NCBI GenBank assembly: GCA_903908595.1
Contig: CAIVSN010000142.1
Location: 20,058 to 84,057 of the forward strand
Source of the DNA: an uncultured bacterium
GTDB lineage: Bacteria > Patescibacteriota > Gracilibacteria > BD1-5 > UBA2023
DNA length: 64,000 nt
Reading direction: 5' to 3'
Within the stretch, counting starts at the first letter, position 1; every line of letters starts with the position of its first letter. The notes under the pieces were generated by a model that searched no databases, had not been told where the DNA came from, and saw only the letters and a program-made list of their open reading frames with translations. Shown in pieces: positions 1-9,497 of the stretch. Made by a program: the position numbers and the translations under genes.

Positions 1-1388
1 GTACCGGAACCGGCATATTGCGCGGGATTGTCGATTTGGAGGAGGCAGGCGTCGCCGTCGAGCTTACAGTAGTGACCGTTTATGTCCTGGCAGGAGAAGT
101 TGTTCGAGACGGTACGCCAAGTACAGGTATTCGGCTGGAGATCGGCGGAAGTGTCAGAAAGAGTCGTGACTCAGGAGAAAGTTTTAGGAACGCAAGTCTG
201 CGGAACCGGGACGAAGGCGGGAGTCGTGGAAACCGCAACGTTCGTGCCGGAGCCAGCGGATCCAGAGTTAGAAACGGGGTTGGGAGATACGGAGAGGTCG
301 ACGGGTGAACCGCAAGCGATAGCGCGGGGATCGTATACGCCGGGTTCTCAGGCGCAGTAGTTAGCCTGTTTGGAATAGTCGAAACGGCAGTTCGAATACT
401 GCGGATCGTCGCAGTTCATATCCCAAGAGTATATTAAGCCGTCGGTCATGCGGAAGTAAGCAGCAGGATTGTCGAAAGCGGTAAAATTTTTCATTTGGAC
501 GGGAGTGTGCCAAGGACCCGATTTGGAATGCACGTTGTCATGGACGTTCGAAACGAGGAAAGATCAGGATCCGGTAGTTGTCGGGGATACGAAAAAGGAA
601 ACGTTTCAAGAATACGCAAAAGCGGGGAGGATGACTTCGGCCTGCATGGACTGCTGGGAGTAGATACCGGATACCGAGTAGGAATAATTGAAACCGTCCG
701 TACCCTTGTAGGTCCAAATTCCGAGGCCGGATTTCGTTTCCATATAGAGCGGGAAAGAAGCGGGAGGCACGTAGTCGGTCGGAGGTGCCGAAAGAGTGAT
801 CCATTGCCATACGTCATCGTACCACGGAACGTCGGGAACGGTAATCACGGGTTTGGGGGTGAGTAAGACGGGAAAAGCGGAAAGCGTCATAGTGGCTTTG
901 TCGAGCTCGTAGTATTCCATGGAAGGACCCACGGAATTCGCAGGGTTGTACTTGATGACGTTGACTTTCCCCGTGTTGGCATTTTTGTAAACGAAATACG
1001 GTTCATGGAAGACGAGGAAAAGTCAATTGGACGAATTGTATATGAACCTAGGGCCGAGAATCGGGGTGTAATACGCCTGTTGCACAGTCAGATCAGAATC
1101 GAGCGCCTGTATGATTTCAGAATGCATTTCGGTAATTTGCAAGGTCATAGGGTACGAAAAGCCGGGTTGGAAAGACTTTCAATCCAAGGATACGTTAGAG
1201 AACCAAGCTCAATTATAATTAGTATACAGACCGTTTACGAAGACAAGCGGGGTATGTCATTTTTGGAAATCGGTGGGATTGGATACCGCGTTGAAAGCAT
1301 CGGCCTGGGATATGGAAACGGACGCGAGCGCGATTATGGCGAAAAGCACGAAGAGAGAGAAAGCGTAGGATTTGGCAAGGAGTTTCAT
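1..1388 (-). CDS. Large secreted protein with N-terminal signal peptide (MKLLAKSYAFSLFVLFAIIALASVSISQADAF...), 3' end outside window; candidate phage adhesin/minor coat-like protein
   Basis: ORFs 606..932 and 348..533 are in one frame, separated only by TGA; frame opens at ATG 1388 with a signal peptide; further in-frame TGA at 1257, 1179, 1089, 1023 and near 173; no TAA/TAG to the window edge. Confidence 0.7.
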
Positions 1389-1400
1389 GGGTAGTAAGGA

Positions 1401-1691
1401 TTATTTGGATTTGCCGAGCTGGTATCATTTCGCGGAGAGCTTCCAGATGATAGAGAAGGATATCGGAATGAGCCAGAAGAGCAGGATGAGCATATTGTAA
1501 AAATCGGAATCGACGTAGTAGGCGCCGTCGTTGTCCTGGTAGCCGAGACGGAGGAAATTCCCGGTGCCAGAGAATTCCGCGTAGCGGACAGCGGCTTCAG
1601 GTAAGGATATAACGAGATCGGGACAGTCGAGACCGGAGACGGAGGAGGAACCAGTGTCGAAGGTAATGAAGGTGCAGGTTCAGAGGTTCAT
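1401..1691 (-). CDS. Small membrane protein (C-terminal TM helix), 96 aa
   Basis: ATG to TAA across two in-frame TGA: MNL(G)TCTFITFDTGSSSVSGLDCPDLVISLPEAAVRYAEF...NMLILLFWLIPISFSIIWKLSAK(G)YQLGKSK. Confidence 0.6.
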
Positions 1692-1703
1692 GGTCGGATT
1701 AGG

Positions 1704-1853
1704 TTAACGGCGGGAAAAGAAGGAGACGAGCCAGCCGGCGAGGAAGAATATGAAGCAGGTGAAGAAAATCGGGACGATGTAGTTGACGAGAAAAAGCTGG
1801 AGCAGGAGCATCAGCTTGGACATGAACGCGGTAAGCAGGTTTTCGTCGTACAT
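1704..1853 (-). CDS. Small single-TM protein, 49 aa
   Basis: MYDENLLTAFMSKLMLLLQLFLVNYIVPIFFTCFIFFLAGWLVSFFSRR, ending TAA. Confidence 0.55.
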   Translation of the reverse strand: MYDENLLTAFMSKLMLLLQLFLVNYIVPIFFTCFIFFLAGWLVSFFSRR

Positions 1854-1913
1854 AGGCGGTTAATAATGCAGATTCCGGCCATCCGGGCGAGGGATGGCAG
1901 GGCGTCTGGACGG

Positions 1914-2294
1914 TTAACGGTGGCCGATAAAGCCTTTGACGAACCGGACGATACCATAGACGGCAGCGAGGATCACAAAGTACTTTCCGAATTGCATCAG
2001 GACGGTCAGGATGCTAAGGGTAGCATTGATTGACTGTTCCCCGAGCGCGTCGACGTCGGCCTGAGGCATGGTGATACCCGTTAGCGGGGTATACACGGCC
2101 TGGGCGTTGGCTTCCGGGACGGAAACGAGGGCGACGACGGACTGGAATGCGTTTGTAGCATAGCCAGCAGGAGTTGCGGTTCGTACCGTAACGGAACCGA
2201 GGGCGGAGACGGCGACTACCGCGAGGGAGAGAGCAATGAAGCCAGCCTTGAGAGCCTTTGACGCTTTGATTTTTTCTACGAGAGAAGCGATCAT
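1914..2294 (-). CDS. Signal-peptide plus TM protein, 126 aa; candidate major coat protein/pilin-like
   Basis: MIASLVEKIKASKALKAGFIALSLAVVAVSALG...ANAQAVYTPLTGITMPQADVDALGEQSINATLSILTVLMQFGKYFVILAAVYGIVRFVKGFIGHR; AxA-like cleavage site followed by a short mature domain with one TM and a basic tail. Confidence 0.6.
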   Translation of the reverse strand: MIASLVEKIKASKALKAGFIALSLAVVAVSALGSVTVRTATPAGYATNAFQSVVALVSVPEANAQAVYTPLTGITMPQADVDALGEQSINATLSILTVLMQFGKYFVILAAVYGIVRFVKGFIGHR

Positions 2295-2588
2295 TGGACG
2301 AAAGTGAGAAGTAGGACAAGGGGAGTATCCGCGAGGAGTATCCGCCCGGGCCGTCATCCGAAGGTTCGGAGAACGAAGCGGGAGACAAGTTAAGATTGCG
2401 AGTTGCAAAAAAGCGGTTCCAGAGACTCTCGGGCGGGTTCGGGGCCGGAGAGTTTCGTGAACCGCTTTGATGTTTGCTCGTGTCAATTTCCTTTCCTTTA
2501 AGAGTGCGGGCTTTTTCCGGAGTAAGTATTCGTTACAGTTCCCGGTTTCCGACGTTTGTTTTTTTATTTGGAAGCACTCCGGCAGAAG

Positions 2589-2906
2589 CTATTTGGCTGC
2601 GGGAAGGCTTTGGAAGAATTCACGAAGCTTCTGGAATTCCTGCGGGGTGAAGTGGCAGGCAGAGACGTCTTCGAAGAATGCCTTGATATCCCAGGAGTAA
2701 GCCCGGACGGTGAGGGATAGGCAGACTTCGGGGATAGCTACCACTTCGCCGGTTTCGAGCGTGGTCTTCTGGGTCACGAAGGAATCGATGGTGAGGGTGC
2801 GGTCGGGTTTTCCCTCTTCGTTGAGGGTGCCGGTATTGAAGAGCGACTTGAAATCGATTTTCTTGAATTCGAATTTCTTGACGAATTTCTTTGCAGGTTC
2901 GGACAT
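2589..2906 (-). CDS. Small cytoplasmic protein, 105 aa, unknown (ssDNA-binding role only a positional guess)
   Basis: MSEPAKKFVKKFEFKKIDFKSLFNTGTLNEEGKPDRTL...; uninterrupted ORF. Confidence 0.5.
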   Translation of the reverse strand: MSEPAKKFVKKFEFKKIDFKSLFNTGTLNEEGKPDRTLTIDSFVTQKTTLETGEVVAIPEVCLSLTVRAYSWDIKAFFEDVSACHFTPQEFQKLREFFQSLPAAK

Positions 2907-3053
2907 ATGAGAATTTGTAAGGAGATGAGAGAAAACCACAGACATTTGTTTTTGTTGTCTATGGTTGGAATATAGCGGGATTTTGGTAGGTGTCAAATTA
3001 AAAGTGCCAATTAATGGTACTTTTAATGCCTATTTAGAAGGCGGAATATTGTT

Positions 3054-3206
3054 TCAATTCTTGTAGTGCTGGAAAAACCAGATGAGGTGAGAAACCTTGT
3101 CGTCATAAGTTTTCAATTCCACTCCGCCAATTTCGATTTTCATATCGAGAAGTTTATTGACAGTTTCGGGATTGAGCTTAACAGATTGTATTTTGCTTGC
3201 TACCAT
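3054..3206 (-). CDS. Small hypothetical protein, 50 aa
   Basis: MVASKIQSVKLNPETVNKLLDMKIEIGGVELKTYDDKVSHLIWFFQHYKN. Confidence 0.4.
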   Translation of the reverse strand: MVASKIQSVKLNPETVNKLLDMKIEIGGVELKTYDDKVSHLIWFFQHYKN

Positions 3207-3265
3207 GTAACGAATATGAGTATTCCGAAGAATATACACAGGAATAGTAAAAATGGAAGTGCGAG

Positions 3266-4015
3266 CTATTTTTGGGATTTAGCGGCTTTGGCTTTGGCGG
3301 CTTTGTTACGATAGTAACCGTAGTACGGGACGAAAGGCTTTTTGGGCTTTTCGTTGGAGCCGGGGTTTTGGTTGGAGCCGGGCTTTTCAGCTACGACCGG
3401 AACGAAAGCGGAAACCGCTTGGATGATCGCGGCGGCCAGTCCGGAGACGTCGGAGGCTTGAACGTCGGGAAGAGGCTTGACGGATTTCGCTTTCGGGACG
3501 TAAGCGGGAGCAAGGTACAATTCCTTTTCGACCGGATCGGAAATGGCGGATATCCAAGTTTCGAGCGGAAGTTCGGCATTGAAGTTGAGAAGGTCGGAAT
3601 AATCGGCAAACCGAATATTTTTGGATTCGCAAAACGCCTTGGCATTGGGAGTAAACCAAGAAGTAGTTACGAAGACGAGCAAGCAATCGTGCTGGCGGGA
3701 GATATCGGATACCTTGCCGTAGAATTTGGCCACTTCTCATTCATCGATGTGATAGACCGCCCATTTCTTGCACTGGACTATCAGGTATTGATTGGATCAA
3801 TCCTCTTTGGACCTAGCGGCCTTGATATCTATCCCGCCATCGTCGAATCAGCCGTTTCTGTACGAGGAAAAGCCGTATTCCGGGAGCTTGAAGAAGTCCG
3901 TGACGTACTGCTCGAAGCCCGTGGGAGTGAGGCGGTCGACGAAAGAGGAGATTATGGTGGCGTTTTCAAGTCCGCCGGAAAACCTGACGAGGTCGGTGAA
4001 TGATTCCTTGTTCAT
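3266..4015 (-). CDS. Mrr/type IV restriction-endonuclease-like protein
   Basis: ORFs 3848..4045 and 3266..3733 share a frame across TGA: FEQYVTDFFKLPEYGFSSYRNG(G)FDDGGIDIKAARSKEDWSNQYLIVQCKKWAVYHIDE(G)EVAKFYGKVSD; DGGIDI...QCKKW matches the D-(Q/E)xK core of Mrr-like nucleases. Confidence 0.65.
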
Positions 4016-4053
4016 GGATCCAGAATACCAGAATGTTTTTCGCAAGTCAAAAT

Positions 4054-5010
4054 CTAGGAAAGGGAATCGGCGTCGGTATCGGTGACGTGGGCGGGGCCAA
4101 TTACCATCTGGATGAGCTTCTGGCGGGCTTGGATTCGGACATGGTCGGAAACGGTGTTCCCGTAGATGCCGGAAGAAAGGAGCGCGGAAAGGAACCGAGT
4201 ATCGACGGATTGGGGCAGGCGGATTTTGAGGCGGCGGATTTCCTTGCGGTCCTGGAGGTCGAGGACGATGGAAATGCCGAAGAGGTGATAGGTTTTCGGT
4301 AACTTGTCCCGGTGGGATTCCGGGAAGTCCGATCGGGCTCCGGCGTCGTCATCGTCAGATTCCAGATCGAGCAACAGGTCGCGTTCGGGAGGATAGATGA
4401 AATCCGGCCGCTTGAACCGGTTCGTTACCGGAGGCTGACGATGGTATTCGACGAGGTTGTCCTTGAGGCGTGCAAAGAAAGCGGCAGCGTACTCGGAATC
4501 GACGGGAGAAATAGGGACGGCGGGGTCGCCGGAGGGTTCGTCCGTTTCGTCGAGTTCGGGTTTCGGATGGTCGAAGTCGTATTCGGCCTGGTTCGAGTAC
4601 GGCGATTCGTCGGGATCGGATTCTTCCGGGGATTGGCCGGCAAAGTCGTAGTACGGGGAAAGCATCCAAAGGACGATGGCAAGGTTGGCCAGGACAAGGA
4701 AGAGGGAAAGGAAGAGTTCGAATTTGGAGTCGGCAAGGTAGAAACCCGCAACGGAGGCCAGGAAAACCGGAGCGAAACAATCGACGAAAGACAAGTCGAG
4801 CGAGAGGTCGCCGTTTCAGTCGGTCCAGAATTCCACCCAGTATTCCCGGAAGGAGACCACCGAGAAAGCGAGGAAGAGAGAGCCAAAGAGTACGGCAAGG
4901 AACGGATGGCCGTTGTGGATGTTCGAGGTGATGGCGTATCAGGCGATAAGGCCTTGGGAGAAGAAACGGAGAATGGACAGCGTTTCGTCGAGAGATGGGA
5001 GCTTAAGCAT
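4054..5010 (-). CDS. Membrane protein with acidic cytoplasmic region, 318 aa
   Basis: ORF 4054..4794 extends upstream through two TGA to ATG 5010 (MLKLPSLDETLSILRFFSQGLIA(G)YAITSNIHNGHPFLAVLFGSLFLAFSVVSFREYWVEFWTD(G)NGDLSLDLSFVDCF...); stop TAG. Confidence 0.6.
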
Positions 5011-5021
5011 AGGAAGGATTA

Positions 5022-5687
5022 TTAGTTTGGGTTTTGAAGTAATTCCAGAATCAGTTGATTCGGAATGAGGGAGCGGCGTTTGTCTCCGGCACGTCAGAGG
5101 GAGACGATACCGGCGGAAGTACAGCGGGGGACCGGGACGTGGCAGCACGAATTCCCCGATCATTCCGGGGTCTTGTACCCGCACCGGGGTTTCGGTTGCC
5201 AGGACAAATCATTCGTGAAGATATGCGTTGGCTTGCGGTAGGGGTATCAGTAGGAGCAAAAGGTAATCAGGCGGGCAAATCAATCGGACCATTCGAGAAA
5301 ATCGATCATTGTTTTCTGCTTGGCCATGTTGCCGCGGGGATTCTCGACATAGTATTTCATCGATGAATTCTTTTTGAGGTAATGTTCGATGATTTCAAGA
5401 GTCTTTTCTAGGATACGATCGCCATGGCGGGCTTTTTCGTTCTTGGCGTTTCCCAGCTTGTCGCGATAGAATCAGGACGAGGCAAAGGAAAACGTCGTGC
5501 AATCCGGGGATGCCCAGATTATGTCCGGACAAATATCGCAGTAGTCGAACGGATCGAAATCGAGGATATCCATGACGAGGTCACAACGATGCTTCGGGTC
5601 GATATCGAGGGAGATGACGCGCATTCAGAGCGATTCGGCAATCTTGCCGACGCACCTGGTACCGGCGAAGAGTTCGAGCATTTGCAT
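5022..5687 (-). CDS. DNA cytosine C5-methyltransferase-like protein
   Basis: MQMLELFAGTRCVGKIAESL(G)MRVISLDIDPKHRCDLVMDILDFDPFDYCDICPDIIWASPDCTTFSFASS(G)FYRDKL...YYVENPRGNMAKQ: motif I ELFAG, catalytic-loop-like PDCTTFS, and ENPRG; about six in-frame TGA; stop TAA. Confidence 0.7.
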
Positions 5688-5854
5688 TATGCGGAACGTT
5701 CGAACAATACCCGGTTTATTGCCTCTACCCGGTTGAACGCGGAGATATCGAGGACGGTGAGTTTTTCGTCGATTTCGGTTTTTTGCCTTTTGAGACGTAC
5801 CGATACGAATTTTGCCCGGACGTTTTCGGGACTTTTGATTTTGGAGGTTGGCAT
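5687..5854 (-). CDS. Small hypothetical protein, 55 aa
   Basis: MPTSKIKSPENVRAKFVSVRLKRQKTEIDEKLTVLDISAFNRVEAINRVLFERSA, stop TAA. Confidence 0.4.
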   Translation of the reverse strand: MPTSKIKSPENVRAKFVSVRLKRQKTEIDEKLTVLDISAFNRVEAINRVLFERSA

Positions 5855-5887
5855 ATGGGAGGATTATTTGTTTTGGAGTCATGCGGT

Positions 5888-6253
5888 TTATTTGACGAGC
5901 CTCTGGAAGTCAAGGTGATCCTGCGGTGGCGACTTTTTGCCGTATATCCGGGAAATGCCGGAATTGAACCGGTCGACTTTCTTGGCGAGGTTTTCATGTC
6001 TGGATTTGAGGGATTTCAAGTCGGAGAGCAGAAACATTTTGATAGCGAGGGTATTGTTTACCCTTTGCCGGACGAGGTTGAGCTTTTTGAGCCGTTCGTA
6101 TTCGGCGTCGAAATATTCGCGGTCGTGGGTACCGAAACCGGAGTAGAGGAGCGCGATATCCTCGTCCGTGTAATCGGTCGCCAGGACGACTTGGATATCG
6201 AGGAGCTTTTTCGGGGTTTCGGTGGGATGGGCATTATTATGTGAGTGTGCCAT
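5888..6253 (-). CDS. Hypothetical protein, 121 aa
   Basis: Uninterrupted ORF MAHSHNNAHPTETPKKLLDIQVVLATDYTDEDIALLYSGFG... Confidence 0.5.
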   Translation of the reverse strand: MAHSHNNAHPTETPKKLLDIQVVLATDYTDEDIALLYSGFGTHDREYFDAEYERLKKLNLVRQRVNNTLAIKMFLLSDLKSLKSRHENLAKKVDRFNSGISRIYGKKSPPQDHLDFQRLVK

Positions 6254-6268
6254 ATCAGAAGGATAGGG

Positions 6269-7477
6269 TTAAGGATCGGCGTAAAGTTTTTTGAGCTGGT
6301 AGACGTCGGTAAGTTCGGCGGGGATTTCCTTGTCGGAGAACACTTCGAAACCCTTGAGGAGGAGCTTCATACCGTAGACCCGGTAGAGTTCTTCGAACAT
6401 GGCGTCCTCGGACGTGTGTTTCCTGTAGGTCTTGAGGTAGCTGGTGGCCATGAGGATGGAGCGGTTGAGTATCCGCTTCATCACGGCCCTTGATACCTCG
6501 TCCGTGTTGCGGTCGTAGTGGTCGGCGGTGAGTTCCACGTCGTGGACGTAGCGCTTGGACTCGGTGAGCTTCCAAATGTCGAATTTGTCGCCGGTATTCG
6601 CGTTTATGTAATCGGCGGCATCGGTTTCGACGCTTTTGAGAAGCGCGTTGAGGGAAGAATCGACGAGGTCCTTGATTCCCTTTGCCTTTTTCCGGTATTC
6701 GAGGCGGGTGATGGGTTTGGTGGACTGCATGTACGGCAGGTACGGCCGTTCGCCGAGCGCGACGATTTCGAGCTTGTTGTTGTCGATGATGTCGAGCGTC
6801 TTGTTGTAGATCGCGAATTGCGTGGTTTCGGTGACGGAACAGCGCCACGTTTCGCGACCTTCGGTGACGAAGTTCTTGACCCGGTTCCGGTAGCGCACGT
6901 ACTTTTTGAGGAAGTCGTGGCAATCGATGCCCTGGATGTCGAACCGGTAGTCGATCCGGGAAACGAGCCGTGGGACGTCGGGATTGAATTCGAGCAGTCC
7001 GAGAAAGTACGGCAGGAAATCCTGGTACGCCATGCAGAAGAGCCCGACGAATTCGATTTCCGAAAATATTTTGTCGGGTTCGGCCTGCGGGATGGAATAT
7101 TCGACTTCCTCACCGGAGAGGGGGGATATGGTCTTGATTACCAACGGCGGTTTGGTCGACGGCATTTTCAGGTGGATTTGGGCGATCATTTTCTCGGTTT
7201 CGCTTTGGATATCGTAGAGCTTGATCCGGTTGCTTTTGGCATAGCCGCGGAAGACGAGCCGGAAACCGTGGTCAAGAAACTTTTCGGCGTTGTTTTCCAC
7301 GAGGCCGGAGATTTGGCGGGCGAATGCGGAAGTTTCAGAGATTCGGAGCGTGAGATAGTCGATGTTCTTGGAAAAGAGGGTGATTTTGCTTTTGTGAGAA
7401 GCTTTTTCCGGGTCGGTTTTCGGGTCGTTTTCAGCATGGGGGGTTTTCGCATTTCCCCCCTTTTGAGTTTTAGGCAT
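6269..7477 (-). CDS. Putative replication initiator, Rep_trans/phage Rep-like (rolling-circle)
   Basis: 402 aa; VSRIDYRFDIQGID, TTQFAIYNKTLDIIDNNK, PITRLEYRKKAKGI resemble motifs of Rep_trans/inovirus replication initiators; first gene of the one-strand cassette. Confidence 0.5.
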   Translation of the reverse strand: MPKTQKGGNAKTPHAENDPKTDPEKASHKSKITLFSKNIDYLTLRISETSAFARQISGLVENNAEKFLDHGFRLVFRGYAKSNRIKLYDIQSETEKMIAQIHLKMPSTKPPLVIKTISPLSGEEVEYSIPQAEPDKIFSEIEFVGLFCMAYQDFLPYFLGLLEFNPDVPRLVSRIDYRFDIQGIDCHDFLKKYVRYRNRVKNFVTEGRETWRCSVTETTQFAIYNKTLDIIDNNKLEIVALGERPYLPYMQSTKPITRLEYRKKAKGIKDLVDSSLNALLKSVETDAADYINANTGDKFDIWKLTESKRYVHDVELTADHYDRNTDEVSRAVMKRILNRSILMATSYLKTYRKHTSEDAMFEELYRVYGMKLLLKGFEVFSDKEIPAELTDVYQLKKLYADP

Positions 7478-7514
7478 TGGAATGCACTTTACTGTTTGTT
7501 TTTTTGGGAGTGAA

Positions 7515-7540
7515 CCACCCCCCTTTAACATGGGGGGTGG
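7515..7540. other. GC-rich perfect hairpin upstream of the Rep gene
   Basis: CCACCCCCC-tttaacat-GGGGGGTGG; related G6/C6 tracts recur at about 7438-7460. Confidence 0.6.
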
Positions 7541-7716
7541 GAGAGTCCCGGAATATTGGTATTTTTCGTGGGAGCTTTTTTTGGAATGAACGAAAAAAAG
7601 TCCCACCCGTTAATTGGTGAAACTGTGAATAGAAATAGGTATCTTTGTATTTGTTTATTTGCCGTCTGCCCTTCCCTCTCGGGGATGAGGCCGCTGCGTG
7701 TATGGTTTTGGCTTAA

Positions 7717-7794
7717 TGGTGCAACCGGCGCGACTCGAACGCGCGGCCTCCTCCTTCGCAGGGAGGCGCTCTAATCCAACTGAGCTACGGCTGC
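7717..7794 (-). tRNA. tRNA-Arg(GCG), CCA encoded
   Basis: GCAGCCG TA GCTC..GAGC CCTCC CTGCGAA GGAGG ... GCGCG TTCGAGT CGCGC CGGTTGC A CCA. Confidence 0.9.
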
Positions 7795-7945
7795 AAAAAC
7801 GCCCGTGGAGCATAGCGAATTATGGGTTTTTTGCAAGGGGAAGTCAGCATGACCTGTTACGAAATCAGTCTGAACAAAAGAAAACACCCGGATGCCACGA
7901 TGATAAAGACTGGAAATCCCCCCCTAGGGAAACGAGAATCGAATG

Positions 7946-8743
7946 TTACAGCGGCATGAGATTCGTGCTCACATAGCTCTTGACCACGTACCCAATTTCC
8001 GTGATCATGTTCGGATGGTCCGAGACTCCAAAGAACCTGCTGGAAGAACCGAGCAGTTTTTTGGCTTCGATGAACGCGTTATCCTGGCCTTCGAATATTT
8101 CCTTGGAAATAGGGCTTTCGGACTTGTAGAGATTCGGGAGCCGATTTTTACCGGGCCTGGCTATGTCGTAAATTATCGACTGATCCGTATCGGGATGCAA
8201 GACTATCCAACTGTGATCGCCCCCCTCGGCCACATCCGTATGGAAGGATACGCCGCTCATATATACGCTCGGGATGCCTATGGAGCGCAATATGCCCTGT
8301 CACAGGGCGGCCCGTTCCGCACATTGGGCCGAACCGTCACGAAAATCCGAAAGTTTCGGCGTGGAATCCGCATATTTCGCGTTCCGAATCCCAGTAGCGC
8401 CCGCAAGTTCGTCAGCTGCAATACCAAGTCGCTGCTCCATTCCGTTCTGAACGGTCATGAGCGCGAAAAACAATTTGGGATCGACATTTTTTCGGACGCC
8501 TTCGGGGAATTTTCGATACCATACCTCGAAAACGTCCTTTCTGGAAGCGTAAAGTCGATTCAAATCTTCTCATTTTGCAAAAGCCGGAAACGCGTCGTAA
8601 TCCAATTTCAAATTCGTCGTAAGCACCGGCGAAAATATCGACCCTCCGACGGGCAGGATGTCGCCATTGCGCAATTCTCCCCAGATTCACCGGTGGAGAT
8701 GGGAAAACGAATGGGGTTGCGAAGGTTGGTTGATAGGGTTCAT
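7946..8743 (-). CDS. Transglutaminase-like cysteine protease-fold protein
   Basis: ORFs 8300..8563 and 7946..8290 in one frame across TGA; SAQCAERAAL(G)QGILRSIGIPSVYMSG...GGDHSWIVLHPD has the Cys/His/Asp arrangement of transglutaminase-like domains. Confidence 0.6.
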
Positions 8744-8803
8744 AGAGGGGGTTCTCAGGAAATTGCGTCCATGCTACCACGAATATTCCGTCCTGTAAAA
8801 AAA

Positions 8804-9142
8804 CTAACCGGCTCGGGGCATGCCATAATAATCGAACCCCTTGAGATCGACCATCGATTTCGTCATGAAATTTTTCTTCTTTCCCTTCTTGAAAAAACCC
8901 CGCGAGTCCAGAATTCCCATTTCGATGAGGGATTCTATGTTTTTCGTTCAGAGCTTTTTCTTCGGGAAATTCTGCTTGTTTTCCATGTAATGCTTCCGCT
9001 GCTTGAAACTGGTGTTCTTGCGGGTCTGGGGATTCTCGTTGCCGATATAAACCGCAAAGGCCTTTTTCTTGCCTTTTGAATTTTTCCGTGCCTGAGCCTG
9101 TTTCTTGACGAGGCGGGGCGAGAGTCCGTGTGTATTGGCCAT
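8804..9142 (-). CDS. Small basic protein, 112 aa, unknown
   Basis: MANTHGLSPRLVKKQAQARKNSKGKKKAFAVYIGNENPQTRKN...KKKL(G)TKNIESLIEMGILDSRGFFKKGKKKNFMTKSMVDLKGFDYYGMPRAG, stop TAG. Confidence 0.55.
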
Positions 9143-9165
9143 GAGCAGATTATATGGAAAAATAC

Positions 9166-9191
9166 AAAAAAGAAACCCAGGGTTTCTTTTT
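9166..9191. terminator. Hairpin terminator
   Basis: AAAAAAGAAACCC-AGGGTTTCTTTTT. Confidence 0.6.
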
Positions 9192-9369
9192 CGAACGAAA
9201 ATCGCAACGAATAGGCGCGTCTGGGCAAAATGTGTATTGGGACGGACAATGGGACTCTTCCTCCGCTCCGCTGCGGACGCGCTCGGCCGGAAGCCAAACC
9301 GTTGGCTTCCTAAAGCGCTGACGCGCTTTGCCTCGCGTTCGAGTCCCATTATCCGCCGGCCGCTTCGTG

Positions 9370-9396
9370 AAAAAAGAGTCCCGAAGGACTCTTTTT
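9370..9396. terminator. Hairpin terminator downstream of the tRNA-Gly pair
   Basis: AAAAAAGAGTCC-CGAA-GGACTCTTTTT. Confidence 0.7.
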
Positions 9397-9407
9397 GAGG
9401 GTGTATT

Positions 9408-9484
9408 TGGAGCGGATAATGGGACTCGAACCCACAACGGCCGCCATGGCAAGGCGGTACTCTAGCCAATTGAGCTATATCCGC
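9408..9484 (-). tRNA. tRNA-Gly(GCC), CCA encoded
   Basis: GCGGATA TA GCTC..GAGT CCGCC TTGCCAT GGCGG ... GTGGG TTCGAGT CCCAT TATCCGC T CCA. Confidence 0.9.
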
Positions 9485-9497
9485 AAAAATGGACATT

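Noticed and set aside
1-1388. Assigning the first gene as inovirus pIII
   Set aside because: Only a signal peptide and secreted composition are visible and the 3' end is outside the window; kept as a candidate, not a call.
6518-7513. Long plus-strand ORF antisense to the Rep-like gene, and similar shadows (24421..25587 -, 26858..28489 -, 48420..51467 +, 40637..42469 -)
   Set aside because: Low-complexity antisense translations produced by GC-rich codon bias of well-supported genes on the other strand.
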